Shown: positions 43,910 to 52,276 of the stretch, piece by piece
Layout: the number at the start of each line of letters is the position of its first letter
Position numbering within the stretch: position 1 is the stretch's first letter
From: Pseudomonadales bacterium
GTDB lineage: Bacteria > Pseudomonadota > Gammaproteobacteria > Pseudomonadales > Azotimanducaceae
NCBI GenBank assembly: GCA_017642855.1
Contig: JAEPOO010000001.1
Coordinates: 1,397,072 to 1,461,071 of the forward strand
Length of the DNA: 64,000 bases
Reading direction: 5' to 3'
The notes under the pieces: model-generated
The model's input: the letters and a program-made list of their open reading frames with translations, nothing else
Databases searched by the model: none
Told to the model about the DNA's origin: nothing
Program-made: the position numbers and the translations under genes

Positions 43910-43963
43910 AACCAAAACTGCTACGAGGGAAAATCGGTCTCTCCCCTCGACGGCAGTTTGGTT
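43910..43963. repeat. Nested inverted repeat between lhr and unknown secreted-protein gene
   Basis: AACCAAAACTGC (43910-43921) pairs with GCAGTTTGGTT (43953-43963) with one bulged base. Inside it CGAGGG (43924-43929) pairs with CCCTCG (43944-43949). It lies between convergent genes and could form a two-step hairpin of about 54 bases. No T-run follows. Possible bidirectional transcription barrier. Confidence 0.6.
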
Positions 43964-43992
43964 AACACTTGGTACGATTCGCGTAGCGACAT

Positions 43993-45369
43993 TCAACTAG
44001 GAACGCGGAGGCGGAGGCCAAGGTCTTTGTTAACTATTGTAAGAGAATTTAGTTGATCATTGTTTGCGGGCATCAGCTGCAAATTGCAGCTAGTGGCGAA
44101 CTCAGAAACAATCTGCCCATAGCCATCTTGCATGTTTCCAGCTTCATCTTCTTTAGCTAAGGTCCAGTTTGTCGCACAAAGGTTCTCAGACAGATTCAAA
44201 GAGAGGACAGTTCTCCCATCAATCTGATTTCGTTTGGCTCCTGCGCCGGCTCTGGTGAAGAGTTCTTCTACAGCATCTCTCACATCAGAAACCTTTAGTT
44301 GCAAGGTACGATTGGATTCTCCCGCTGGTGGTTTCAGCAACAAAGTATCGAAGTTGCTATAGGAGATTCTGCGGCCATATTTCGATCCTCCTTCCGAAGA
44401 AGCCGAAATTACAGAGATTCCGCCGCTAAAGTTTCCTGAAATTGATCCCTGTAGTTGACTTCCCTGTTGTTTCGCAGAAGCCAACACATAGAAGTATGTC
44501 GGAACACTAACCGATGACGCTGGCGCATCATCGACCGTCGCTAAAGCGAGAGCCGAAACAATACTCTCACGATCTCGGTCCGGTAATTTATGGCCACTGA
44601 TGCTTGGTCTAATCGCCATCGCAATTGGCGAAGGGACCTTTCCATAAATCACCAACATGGTTTTGTTGAATTCTGCTTTACCCGCTACTTCCGCGTTGAT
44701 TGAAAGAAATCCAGCGGCGGCTTGGGCTGTAAGAAATCCAGAGCAATCTAGGTTGTATACGAGGCTATCAGTATTCGAGTCAATCAACGGTTGAACTTCG
44801 AGAGTTGAATAAGTTGATGCACTTTCGAGGGGTTCAACTCGCGTACTGCCACCGACTTGCACGGTGAAACGGTGAAGCACATTCACCAGGTTAACTTCAC
44901 CAAAAAGCCGACCTTCCTCATCTATTCTGTCTTCAATTGAGTTTAAAACAGGTCGAGGGATATAAGGATTTCCATCCTCTCGATCTTCTCTGAGTCTTTT
45001 AGCAAGCTTTTTCGGCATTGAGCAAAAAGGCTGCGCAAAAAAAGAACCAATAAGGTTTTTCGGCGTTGTTTTAGGAACCGGCTGAGTTGTAGTTTCGGCG
45101 GCGAACTTTTGCCACCTAAACCAGCCGCTTTTCACAGGAGGATCTGGCAATATCGACCACTCCTGTATGTCGTCTAGAGATTGTAAGTTAGCGAGATCAA
45201 GTTCATTCGACGAAGCAACACGAGTTTCAAGCGTGCTTAATGCAGCGTCGTTACTAGCAGAGGCACTCTCTGAAAGGCTCAGGGCAAACATCGATACGAA
45301 AATGACGGCGACTAGGGGTTGGCTCACGATTTCTAAACTCCTTGTGAATCTATTTTGGAGTGCTGCCAC
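43993..45369 (-). CDS. Secreted protein of unknown family
   Basis: The protein has 458 residues from GTG 45369, which follows AGAGGA. An N-terminal signal peptide (basic RFTRS, then IVSQPLVAVIFVSMFALSLS, cleavage near SASASND) directs it to the periplasm or outside. I do not recognise the mature protein. It is Ser/Ala/Leu-rich with few cysteines (FCSMPK, YNLDCSGF, NLCATNW, TSCNLQL) and a predicted mixed strand-helix pattern. The middle VYNLDCSGFLTAQAAAGFLSI cut and the GSISGNFSGGISVISASS strand are glycine- and serine-rich. The base composition is visibly lower in GC than its neighbours, suggesting recent acquisition. Four cysteines could form disulfides. Function unknown. Confidence 0.65.
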   Translation of the reverse strand: MAALQNRFTRSLEIVSQPLVAVIFVSMFALSLSESASASNDAALSTLETRVASSNELDLANLQSLDDIQEWSILPDPPVKSGWFRWQKFAAETTTQPVPKTTPKNLIGSFFAQPFCSMPKKLAKRLREDREDGNPYIPRPVLNSIEDRIDEEGRLFGEVNLVNVLHRFTVQVGGSTRVEPLESASTYSTLEVQPLIDSNTDSLVYNLDCSGFLTAQAAAGFLSINAEVAGKAEFNKTMLVIYGKVPSPIAMAIRPSISGHKLPDRDRESIVSALALATVDDAPASSVSVPTYFYVLASAKQQGSQLQGSISGNFSGGISVISASSEGGSKYGRRISYSNFDTLLLKPPAGESNRTLQLKVSDVRDAVEELFTRAGAGAKRNQIDGRTVLSLNLSENLCATNWTLAKEDEAGNMQDGYGQIVSEFATSCNLQLMPANNDQLNSLTIVNKDLGLRLRVPS

Positions 45370-45402
45370 TAATCGTTTCCTCTCATTCCAGGGAGATAAA
45401 TG

Positions 45403-45891
45403 CTAACTGAGAGTTGGGGGATAACGGCGACTAGCCAGCCAAGCAATGAACATAAATACCGCAAACAGCAATGTGCCGCCACTGATCGCGTAGCTCCAGA
45501 TGCCGTGGGTACTTTCAAACGTGGCATACAACCCCACCCCACCCAGGATCAGACTGGAAAGTATCGATGCCCAGGTGGGTCGAAGCTGGCGGGTAAAGTG
45601 ACTGTAGGCACCTGGACCAAAGAGTCGATCAACTCGATCAGAGACCACCGGCATGTCATCCATGATGTTCTTGCGCTGCCAGAACACAAAGGCGCTAGCC
45701 CCAAGCGACCCCACAACAGCCACGCCAACAAACAACGCTATCGGCAGTTCAGGCAACTCCACCTCAGCCAGGAGCAGAGGCATCTCACTGCCCTGCATAA
45801 ACGCGTCATAGATCATAAACGCCCAAAACAGCAGGATGAAGACATTCACCAGGCGTCTGCCGGCATTCGGGTTCAGGCTTTTTACTTGCAC
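45403..45891 (-). CDS. Four-helix membrane protein, unknown
   Basis: The protein has 162 residues from GTG 45891, six bases after GGAAAG. A longer frame from 46032 would overlap the ABM gene and adds no membrane segment. Four hydrophobic helices are apparent: LVNVFILLFWAFMIYDAFM, LPIALFVGVAVVGSLGASAF, WASILSSLILGGVGLYATF and WSYAISGGTLLFAVFMFIAW. A conserved-looking charged loop (QRKNIMDDMPVVSDRVDRLFG) lies between helices two and three. Family unrecognised. It is divergent from the ABM-domain gene. The clear topology supports coding. Confidence 0.6.
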   Translation of the reverse strand: MQVKSLNPNAGRRLVNVFILLFWAFMIYDAFMQGSEMPLLLAEVELPELPIALFVGVAVVGSLGASAFVFWQRKNIMDDMPVVSDRVDRLFGPGAYSHFTRQLRPTWASILSSLILGGVGLYATFESTHGIWSYAISGGTLLFAVFMFIAWLASRRYPPTLS

Positions 45892-45896
45892 GATCG

Positions 45897-45902
45897 CTTT
45901 CC
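45897..45902 (-). promoter_or_regulatory. Ribosome binding site selecting GTG start of the four-helix membrane protein
   Basis: On the minus strand this reads GGAAAG, with the GTG at 45891 five bases on. It favours the short form over an in-frame start 141 bases upstream. Confidence 0.55.
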
Positions 45903-46022
45903 AACAGATGGTTACCACAGCAATACGCTCGAGCGCGCCATCTCTTACAAAACGAATGCACAAAGCCCCGTTTGCGTCTCGTAAAGGCTGGGCCGTATAG
46001 TTTCCGAAAATAGGAGAGAACC

Positions 46023-46421
46023 ATGGCAACATTTCTCGCGAAAATTACCGTCTTTGAAGGCAAAGAAGCCGAGTTTGAAGAAGTGGCAAAGGAGATGTTT
46101 CGTGCGACGCACGAACATGAACCAGACTGCCGACGATATGAATATTGGCGAGGGGCAGAACCCCGCACCTACTATTGCATGGAGTCTTTTGATGACTATC
46201 TTGGTTTCATGAAGCACCAGACCTCTGATCACCATGAAGCACCAGACTTTGGTTCACTCCTGGAGAATCTGGAACTGGAATGGATTGACCCCATCCAGGG
46301 CGCCTGTGATCTTACCGAAACCAACTCGATGGATATTCCAGAGGGCTCAAGTGAATTGATGCGGCAATACGCTGAGTCAATGCCCGCCGTTGTTCAGGCA
46401 TGGTGGCAAAGGCTTCGCTAA
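46023..46421 (+). CDS. Antibiotic biosynthesis monooxygenase (ABM) domain protein
   Basis: The protein has 132 residues, preceded by AGGAGA. The ABM fold is read in TFLAKITVFEGKEAEFEEVAK, then RRYEYWRGAEPRTYYCMESF, then KHQTSDHHEAPD. The sequence continues with a C-terminal extension of about 45 residues not usual for the family. ABM proteins are small dimeric barrels that oxidise polyketide or heme-like compounds, or merely bind them. Without a catalytic motif the role is open. It starts the plus-strand run leading to the deacetylase-like gene. Confidence 0.85.
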   Translation: MATFLAKITVFEGKEAEFEEVAKEMFRATHEHEPDCRRYEYWRGAEPRTYYCMESFDDYLGFMKHQTSDHHEAPDFGSLLENLELEWIDPIQGACDLTETNSMDIPEGSSELMRQYAESMPAVVQAWWQRLR

Positions 46422-46427
46422 AACATC

Positions 46428-46532
46428 ATGAATCTCGAACAACTCGCTAACCTGGGGGAACTGCTCGCGAACTCAGAAACCGCGACCAGTGACTCCATCA
46501 TGATCAAGTTCCAGAAAGGTATGCGCCGATGA
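46428..46532 (+). CDS. Possible small ORF, 34 aa, coupled to the deacetylase-like gene
   Basis: ATG 46428 opens a frame of 34 codons that ends by sharing ATGA with the next gene's start (46529-46532). The peptide begins MNLEQLANLGELLA, a wording that resembles the start of some larger membrane proteins, and ends basic (KFQKGMRR). There is no clear ribosome site. It may be a leader that couples translation, or the stub of a deleted gene. Too short to decide by reading. Confidence 0.3.
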   Translation: MNLEQLANLGELLANSETATSDSIMIKFQKGMRR

Positions 46533-47437
46533 AGCTCTATACACACCCCGACTGCGAGAAGCATGAAATGCCGGGGCACCCGGAACGACCGGATCGACTT
46601 CGTGCTGTGATGCAGCGCCTTTCAGAAAGCGGCATGCTGGACGATATAAACGTCGAACTCGCGGAAGAAATCAGCGACGAGACGCTTGCCATGGTGCACC
46701 CGCCTGACTACATCGAGGCCATCAAAGCCGCAGAGCCCGAAGAAGGCCTGATCAACGTTGACCCAGACACCTACATGAACAACGGCAGCACGCGCGCCGC
46801 CAAGCTCGCCGCGGGCGCCTGCCTCCAGGCCGTTCAGGATGTGCTTTGCGGGGAAGAGAAAAGGGTCTTCTGCGCAACCCGACCACCCGGCCATCACGCT
46901 GAACTCGCTTCCGCCATGGGATTCTGCCTGTTCAACAACATCGCCATGGCAGCGGACTACGCCCTCAGGGATGAACGCATCAACCGAGTCGCCATCGTTG
47001 ATTTCGACGTACATCACTGCAACGGTACTGTGGATATCTTCAAAGAAAGACCAGAAGTCATGGTCTGCTCAAGCTTCCAGGACAACTATTATCCTAACCG
47101 TTACCTCGACTACACCAACGAACACATGATCAATCTGCCCATGGCACCTGGCACTAAAGGAGGCGAATGGCGAAAGCGCGTTGAAAGAGAGTGGCTAGGA
47201 AAACTGGAGGATTACAAACCCGATCTTCTACTAATCAGCGCCGGATTTGATGCGCATAAAGATGACCCATTGGCGCAGATTGAATTCGATGAAAGCGACT
47301 ACGAATGGATTACACAACAACTTCTTAACATTGCCGAAAAACACTGCGCAGCAAGGCTCATATCCACCATGGAAGGGGGTTATGATCTAAACGCGCTCGC
47401 CGATTGTGCTGAGCAACACGTACGCGCCCTCATTTAA
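46529..47437 (+). CDS. Histone deacetylase-like amidohydrolase (HDAC/AcuC/acetylpolyamine hydrolase family)
   Basis: This zinc-dependent deacetylase has 302 residues. It shows RPPGHHAE with the tandem histidines, DFDVHHCNGT (zinc Asp and His), SAGFDAHKDDPLA (zinc Asp), and MEGGYDLNAL. The opening HPDCEKHEMPGHPERPDRL also fits. It likely removes acetyl groups from small amines or protein lysines; bacterial members include AcuC and acetylpolyamine hydrolases. The catalytic tyrosine seen in class I/II HDACs would be in the EGGYDL loop, and it is present. Zinc ligands appear complete. Preceded by a small ORF overlapping by ATGA. Confidence 0.93.
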   Translation: MKLYTHPDCEKHEMPGHPERPDRLRAVMQRLSESGMLDDINVELAEEISDETLAMVHPPDYIEAIKAAEPEEGLINVDPDTYMNNGSTRAAKLAAGACLQAVQDVLCGEEKRVFCATRPPGHHAELASAMGFCLFNNIAMAADYALRDERINRVAIVDFDVHHCNGTVDIFKERPEVMVCSSFQDNYYPNRYLDYTNEHMINLPMAPGTKGGEWRKRVEREWLGKLEDYKPDLLLISAGFDAHKDDPLAQIEFDESDYEWITQQLLNIAEKHCAARLISTMEGGYDLNALADCAEQHVRALI

Positions 47438-47705
47438 GCAGGAAACTCATCCTAATAGATCAGCGGAGGTTTGCTCGGTGTTTGCAAAGACGACTGACCG
47501 TCATCCATAGAGACATCCAAACAAGAGGCTCGCCCCAAAGTCCCTTTCGACATGCGCAGACAATAAGCCATTTGACGACTGTTCCAGGATCGTGGGCGTT
47601 TGCCACTGCGCGCTCGAAATGAAAAAACTTGGCAGAAAGGACCCTGCACGTGTCAACCGTTTACATTCTGGTCCGTTCTTAGGAAGACAAACAGTGACAA
47701 TTACT

Positions 47706-47710
47706 AGGAG
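47706..47710 (+). promoter_or_regulatory. Ribosome binding site of the small periplasmic protein
   Basis: AGGAG seven bases before ATG 47718. This chooses the start that gives a signal peptide, over the in-frame start at 47592. Confidence 0.7.
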
Positions 47711-47717
47711 CTCGATC

Positions 47718-48029
47718 ATGAAAAGCCTTACCTCTCTCTTTCTTACAACCTTCCTGCTTTTTACGTGCAGTCATTCTTTCGCAGCCAGTATCAATGAGCG
47801 TCAGGCCAAACAAGAGGAGCGCATTGCCGAGGGCATTATTTCGGGAGAACTTAACCGACGCGAGACGACCAACTTAGTTCTGCAGCAACGGGATATTGCT
47901 CGAAAGGAGGAACGCTTCAGATCCGATGGCACGCTGACCAGGCGTGAGCGCGCGAATCTTCACTATAGTCTCAACAAATCAAGTAACCATATTTATAACA
48001 AGAAGCACAACAATCGTGGACGCCACTGA
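47718..48029 (+). CDS. Small periplasmic protein with two imperfect repeats
   Basis: The protein has 103 residues. A signal peptide (MKSLTSLFLTTFLLFTCSHS, then FAAS) is followed by a basic, helical mature part. Two copies of about 28 residues can be seen: GELNRRETTNLVLQQRDIA and DGTLTRRERANLHYSLNKSS, each G-x-L-x-x-R-E then a helix, which gives an EF-hand-like look without clear calcium ligands. The end is rich in Lys/His/Asn (YNKKHNNRGRH). Similar small proteins occur widely in proteobacteria, but I know no function. It is isolated from other genes. Confidence 0.72.
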   Translation: MKSLTSLFLTTFLLFTCSHSFAASINERQAKQEERIAEGIISGELNRRETTNLVLQQRDIARKEERFRSDGTLTRRERANLHYSLNKSSNHIYNKKHNNRGRH

Positions 48030-48487
48030 CACTGGGTTTCCATTATTGAAATGGCGAGAGCACACCTGGCGAGGCGGAATGCTCTGAAGTGATAAAGGCA
48101 CGCCGGCGCTGATGCGCCCTGAGTCTGGCGGATACCCTTTGCCTGGTCACGCAAACATACCGCCTCGCGATATTTCTTTACGCCATCGGCCCAACATATT
48201 TGGATTGAGGTGAGTTGGGTTGTGACTCGCAGAGCGCAAGCTTACGAACGTAGGGTTCGTAAGTTCTCACCTCACCAAGCCGCTCTTCGCCTGCTCAACA
48301 CTCGACATCGTTAAACTCGACATAGACACACCCAGGACGATTGATTGGGTTAGGTATATGGAGCTTTCTGCGGGCGATTTGTGTCACCCATCCAAAAAAC
48401 TTCCACTATGTTTTCTGCCAAAAAGAGCCAAACATTACTCGTGAGGCATCTGACAGAGCATTTTCGCATCGACGTGCGCGTCGACTC
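48030..48487. other. Intergenic region with two structured segments
   Basis: No gene is seen in 458 bases between convergent genes. Segment one (48068-48168) has CGAGGCGG (48070-48077) pairing with CCGCCTCG (48160-48167) around an inner GGCGC/GCGCC hairpin. Segment two has GAGGTGAG (48206-48213) pairing with CTCACCTC (48266-48273), enclosing the perfect hairpin CTTACGAAC (48241-48249) / GTTCGTAAG (48255-48263) with a five-base loop. These could be an RNA, a mobile-element remnant or transcription barriers. No tRNA-like cloverleaf was found. Confidence 0.5.
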
Positions 48488-50236
48488 TCAATACAAATAA
48501 CTTTGTATATCCACCTCATCCAACTGACTCGGCAGCAGATACTTATCCGCATAGTCCTTATAAACACCTGACTCCAGGAACAATCTGAATAGATCCGGGT
48601 CTAGGTGTTGGTCTTTCACCATGAAAGACATGATCTTGATGGAATCTGACAGTGTCTTCGGCGCTTTATAAGGTCTGTCTGCTGCGGTCAGTGCTTCGAA
48701 CACATCGGCGATGGCCATGACTTTAGCCGGCACTGACATTTCGTCTCCTGTCAGGCGTTTCGGGTAACCGGTACCGTCCATCTTTTCGTGGTGACCGCCG
48801 GCAATTTCGGGCACACGCTCCAGGTGTTTCGGGAACGGCAGGCTGTCGAGCATCACAATCGTTTGCACGATGTGATCATTAATCTTGAATCGCTCTTCGT
48901 CCGTGAGTGTGCCGCGGCCAATACACAGGTTATAGATTTCACCCAGGTTGTATTTGTGCTCCGGCACTTCAATCTTGAAACCATAGGGGTTATCTGGGTC
49001 GGCTGAGTGCACCACCGCATCGTGTTCAATGATGTGATCGATGCGGTCTGCCAGGAGCGGTTCCTGGCAAGGCAGCGCTTTCGGTGCCTCGCGCTCTTTG
49101 CGTTTCGCTTCCTCGAAGGCAATGCCTTTTCGATCGTCGAGCGTTCGCGTCCAGGTTTGCGTTGCGATCTGTTTCACGCGATCAACCAGTTCATCCGCCA
49201 TGAACTCACCGCCGAGGTTACATTCGGCAATGAATTCGAAATCGTCGTCGACCTGGCAAAGCGCGGTATCCAATTCTTTCTTCAGCGCGTCTGCATCACC
49301 ACCGGCGATGATCTTCTCCTGGCACTCGATGATTTTTTCACGTTTTAACACTTCAAAGCGCATGCGCACTTCATGGATTCTGTCTGTGATGGTTTCCAGC
49401 TTCGTGGCCTTGTCCACCACGTATTCTGGGGTGGTGACCTTGCCGCAGTCATGCAGCCAGGCGCCAATGTGCAGTTCGTACCACTCATCTTCCGTCAGAT
49501 CGAACCAGCCGAACGTCCCTTTGTCTTCACAAGCCGCTTTGGTAAGCATTTCTGTCAGTTCAGGTACCCGTTCACAGTGACCGCCTGTGTAAGGCGATTT
49601 TGCGTCGACCGCTCTTGCCATCAGGGTGATAAATGAATCCAGCAGGTTTTCCTGGGCTTCGATCAAGATGGCGTTATCCAATGCAACGGCCGCCTGGGAT
49701 GCCAGCGCTTCGATCATGGGTTGAATCTCTTCCGAGAATTCGATGACTTCGCCAGTTTCGTCCTGCGCGTTCAGGAGCTGTAATACACCGATCACATCAT
49801 CCTGGCTGTTCTTCAGCGGTACCGTTAGTACCGACTTGGTGCGGTAGCCCGTGCCTTCATCAAATCGCTTGGTCCCGGAAAAGTCGAATTCCGTGGAGTC
49901 ATAGGCATCTTTGATATTCAGGGTTTCCCCGGAAAGTGCCGCATTACACACAATCTGCTGATTGTTGGGCACGCCATCGATGTACATTTCCTGGGGTGGA
50001 ATGGGAATGTCTTCGCCCGTGGTGCCGCCCTGGGCGATACCCAATGAATCATTTCGGAGGATCTCAAAAGTGAGCTGGTCTTCTTTTGTGCGACGGTAAA
50101 GGGTGCCGCCATCTGCATGACCAATGTCTTTGGCTTCCAGCAGGATGGTTTCCATCAGCTTGTTGGTGTCCTTCTCGGCAGAGAGGGCAATACCAATATC
50201 AATCAGCCGCTTGAATGACGTCTGGTCGGACGACAT
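48488..50236 (-). CDS. GAF - HD-GYP domain phosphodiesterase (cyclic-di-GMP)
   Basis: The protein has 582 residues from ATG 50236 (AAGGAGG upstream). The GAF domain (about 5-185) reads YRTKSVLTVPLKN and IEALASQAAVALDNA. The HD-GYP domain starts near 205 (ITLMARAVDAKSPYTGGHCERV). H262-D263 lies in LHDCGKVTTPE, and the GYP triplet is at 490-492 in HHEKMDGTGYP. The HD to GYP distance (about 228 residues) is much greater than the usual 60-65, so an insertion of roughly 160 residues separates the two halves. It should linearise cyclic-di-GMP in response to a GAF ligand. It is divergent from the MBL gene by 100 bases. Confidence 0.9.
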   Translation of the reverse strand: MSSDQTSFKRLIDIGIALSAEKDTNKLMETILLEAKDIGHADGGTLYRRTKEDQLTFEILRNDSLGIAQGGTTGEDIPIPPQEMYIDGVPNNQQIVCNAALSGETLNIKDAYDSTEFDFSGTKRFDEGTGYRTKSVLTVPLKNSQDDVIGVLQLLNAQDETGEVIEFSEEIQPMIEALASQAAVALDNAILIEAQENLLDSFITLMARAVDAKSPYTGGHCERVPELTEMLTKAACEDKGTFGWFDLTEDEWYELHIGAWLHDCGKVTTPEYVVDKATKLETITDRIHEVRMRFEVLKREKIIECQEKIIAGGDADALKKELDTALCQVDDDFEFIAECNLGGEFMADELVDRVKQIATQTWTRTLDDRKGIAFEEAKRKEREAPKALPCQEPLLADRIDHIIEHDAVVHSADPDNPYGFKIEVPEHKYNLGEIYNLCIGRGTLTDEERFKINDHIVQTIVMLDSLPFPKHLERVPEIAGGHHEKMDGTGYPKRLTGDEMSVPAKVMAIADVFEALTAADRPYKAPKTLSDSIKIMSFMVKDQHLDPDLFRLFLESGVYKDYADKYLLPSQLDEVDIQSYLY

Positions 50237-50242
50237 AAACTT

Positions 50243-50249
50243 CCTCCTT
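50243..50249 (-). promoter_or_regulatory. Strong ribosome binding site of the GAF/HD-GYP gene
   Basis: Reads AAGGAGG on the minus strand, six bases from ATG 50236. It rules out the in-frame ATG at 50263, which lies upstream of it. Confidence 0.75.
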
Positions 50250-50336
50250 GATTGCCTGATCACCAGCCCGGCCGCTGGTTTTCAGAGGCCAGCTCATAAT
50301 AAACTGCGATTCTGTTCGATGTAAGGCCTTTAGACC

Positions 50337-51245
50337 ATGGCAACTGCGATTCCGTTCGTTTGGAAATACGATTTTGAATACGCCACCCTTGAGACGCTGA
50401 CACCGCTGATCCGGCGTGTCACAGCGCGCAACCCCAGTGGTTTTACCTTCCATGGCACAGGCACTTACGTCATTGGTCATGGCAATGTCGCCGTGATTGA
50501 TCCAGGGCCTTTGGATGAAGCGCACATTGAAGCGCTCAAGTCGACTTTGGAAGGCGAAACCATCAGCCACATCCTGATAACGCACACCCATTTTGACCAC
50601 TCCCCTGCGGCCGCGCCACTCAAAGAATACTGGGGCACCAAAACCTACGGTTACGGCCCGCATGGTGCTGGCAAAGCCGAGGAAGGTGTGAAAATCGAAG
50701 AAGGCGGCGACATGGATTTTGTGCCGGATGTCGTCTGCAAAGACGGTGATGTCATCGAAGGTGATGGCTGGACCATCGAGTGTGTTCACACACCTGGCCA
50801 TACCTCCAACCATTTGTGCTTTGCCCTTAAAGAAGAAAATGCTCTGTTCACCGGCGATCATGTGATGGGTTGGTCGACCAGTGTGATTGGCCCACCGGAT
50901 GGTGACATGACGGCTTATATGGAAAGCCTGGAAAAGCTGCTGAAACGTGATGAAGACATCTATTGGCCAACGCATGGCACCTGCATCAAAGAGGTAAAAA
51001 CCTTTGTGCAGGCATTCATTGACCACAGGCTGGATCGGGAACGTCAGATTCTGGAGTGTCTGGGCAGCGGCTATTCAAAGATCACCGACATGGTGCCGGT
51101 GATGTATACCGAAACCGATAAGGCACTCTACCCTGCTGCTGAGCGTTCGGTGCTCGCGGCGATGATCCGCATGATTGATACAGGCCAGGTCAGTTGTGAT
51201 ACCGACGAGCCTCGAGTGAGCTCAACCTTTACCGTCGTTCGGTAA
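50337..51245 (+). CDS. Metallo-beta-lactamase fold hydrolase (LACTB2-like)
   Basis: The protein has 302 residues. Zinc ligands lie in ITHTHFDHSPAA (H-x-H-x-D-H), HTPGHTSNHLCF and LFTGDHVMGW, with a distal histidine in WPTHGTCIKEV. The C-terminal winged-helix-like tail (about 225-290; RERQILECLGSGYSKITDM) matches the LACTB2/glyoxalase II-related subgroup of esterases and RNA-processing or thioester hydrolases. There is no signal peptide, so it is cytoplasmic. It overlaps the convergent acyl-CoA dehydrogenase by 17 bases. The placement next to acyl-CoA enzymes suggests a thioesterase role, which is inference. Confidence 0.9.
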   Translation: MATAIPFVWKYDFEYATLETLTPLIRRVTARNPSGFTFHGTGTYVIGHGNVAVIDPGPLDEAHIEALKSTLEGETISHILITHTHFDHSPAAAPLKEYWGTKTYGYGPHGAGKAEEGVKIEEGGDMDFVPDVVCKDGDVIEGDGWTIECVHTPGHTSNHLCFALKEENALFTGDHVMGWSTSVIGPPDGDMTAYMESLEKLLKRDEDIYWPTHGTCIKEVKTFVQAFIDHRLDRERQILECLGSGYSKITDMVPVMYTETDKALYPAAERSVLAAMIRMIDTGQVSCDTDEPRVSSTFTVVR

Positions 51246-52263
51246 TCGCTTGCCAAACAGTGTCAGCGCCGCCCTTGAGGAACGCCTGACCAATCATCAC
51301 CTGCCACTCACGCTCAGTGCCGTATTCATCCCGCCAGTTCCACAGGCGGCGGGTTCGGTGGTTCAGCGTGTGCTCCAGGGTATAACCCATGGCGCCATGC
51401 ACCTGGTGGGCAATATCCGTGCCAAGCGATACCGCTTCACCAATACGGGTTTTGCCAATGGCAATGTCCACCGCGTCCAGATCACGGAAAGCCGCTGTTA
51501 CCGCATGGCCGGCCATGGTACTGGCGGCCACTTCACCGGCCAGGTTGGCCAGCTGCTGCTGGATCGCCTGGAACTTGGAAATGGGTTTACCGAACTGGTT
51601 ACGTTCCATGGCGTATTGCACGGAAAGTTCTAGCGCAGATTCCAGCGCCCCTGACATCTGCAGCGCGCGAACGGCGACCATCATTAGCTTCAGCTTGTCG
51701 CCCGAATCATCATCAGTGGTCATCACGGCATTACCATCAGGCGTTACATCGACGGTGATGATGTCGCGTGGCTCACCGGCGATGCTCATGGCTTCTTCGA
51801 TGGAGAGGTCTGACGTTGGCATCACGCACAGCTTGGCTGTACCGGAAGCATCAGCGACAAAAACAATGCGATCTGCCCAGCGGCCAAACGGCGCTTCGCC
51901 GGAACCAGTCACTTTGCCGGAAGCATCCACCTGAAAGTCGCCCGTGGCAACGGTGAGGATTTCATGACCAACCTTGCCGTCTTGCATCGCAATCATCATG
52001 CCCGCGACAAAATGTTCTGCCAGGGGGATCGGCGCGGCATATCTCGCAGATTCACGAATCACGAGGAGGGAATCTTCCAGTTCACCACCTGCACCACCGG
52101 AACCTTCGGGCAGACCGGCAACCGTGAGCCCTGTTTCAGCCAGCGCGTTCCAAAGATCTTTGGCGAATGTGCCCGCTTCTGTTTTGTCGACCACCTCAGG
52201 CGTGCACAGATCTGTGAGCATGCGATCGAGGGTGTCTTTAATTAACTGTTGTTGTTCGTTCAT
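51229..52263 (-). CDS. Acyl-CoA dehydrogenase, short diverged subunit
   Basis: The protein has 344 residues from ATG 52263 (AAGGAG upstream); an in-frame start at 52365 lacks a ribosome site. The ACAD fold is read in LWNALAETGLTVAGLPEGSGG, MERNQFGKPISKFQAIQQQLA and HQVHGAMGYTLEHTLN. The middle domain is reduced and the length is below the usual 380. It lies 11 bases after a full-size acyl-CoA dehydrogenase. Such unequal pairs form heterotetramers in steroid side-chain and bulky acyl-CoA oxidation (as with actinobacterial FadE/ChsE pairs), where each chain contributes part of the flavin site. This is the likely arrangement, by analogy. Confidence 0.88.
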   Translation of the reverse strand: MNEQQQLIKDTLDRMLTDLCTPEVVDKTEAGTFAKDLWNALAETGLTVAGLPEGSGGAGGELEDSLLVIRESARYAAPIPLAEHFVAGMMIAMQDGKVGHEILTVATGDFQVDASGKVTGSGEAPFGRWADRIVFVADASGTAKLCVMPTSDLSIEEAMSIAGEPRDIITVDVTPDGNAVMTTDDDSGDKLKLMMVAVRALQMSGALESALELSVQYAMERNQFGKPISKFQAIQQQLANLAGEVAASTMAGHAVTAAFRDLDAVDIAIGKTRIGEAVSLGTDIAHQVHGAMGYTLEHTLNHRTRRLWNWRDEYGTEREWQVMIGQAFLKGGADTVWQAITERR

Positions 52264-52270
52264 CTCGACA

Positions 52271-52276
52271 CTCCTT
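52271..52276 (-). promoter_or_regulatory. Ribosome binding site of the short acyl-CoA dehydrogenase
   Basis: AAGGAG on the minus strand, seven bases before ATG 52263. It overlaps the last bases of the upstream dehydrogenase gene, implying coupled translation. Confidence 0.7.

Noticed and set aside
47452..47649. Minus-strand frame of 65 residues in the gap before the small periplasmic protein
   Set aside because: It ends in a segment (TPSKPPLIY) that might be the tail of a lost gene, but there is no start, family match or ribosome site to support it.
48030..48487. tRNA or CRISPR repeats in the largest gap
   Set aside because: No cloverleaf, no T-loop-like sequence with acceptor pairing, and no regularly spaced repeats were found.
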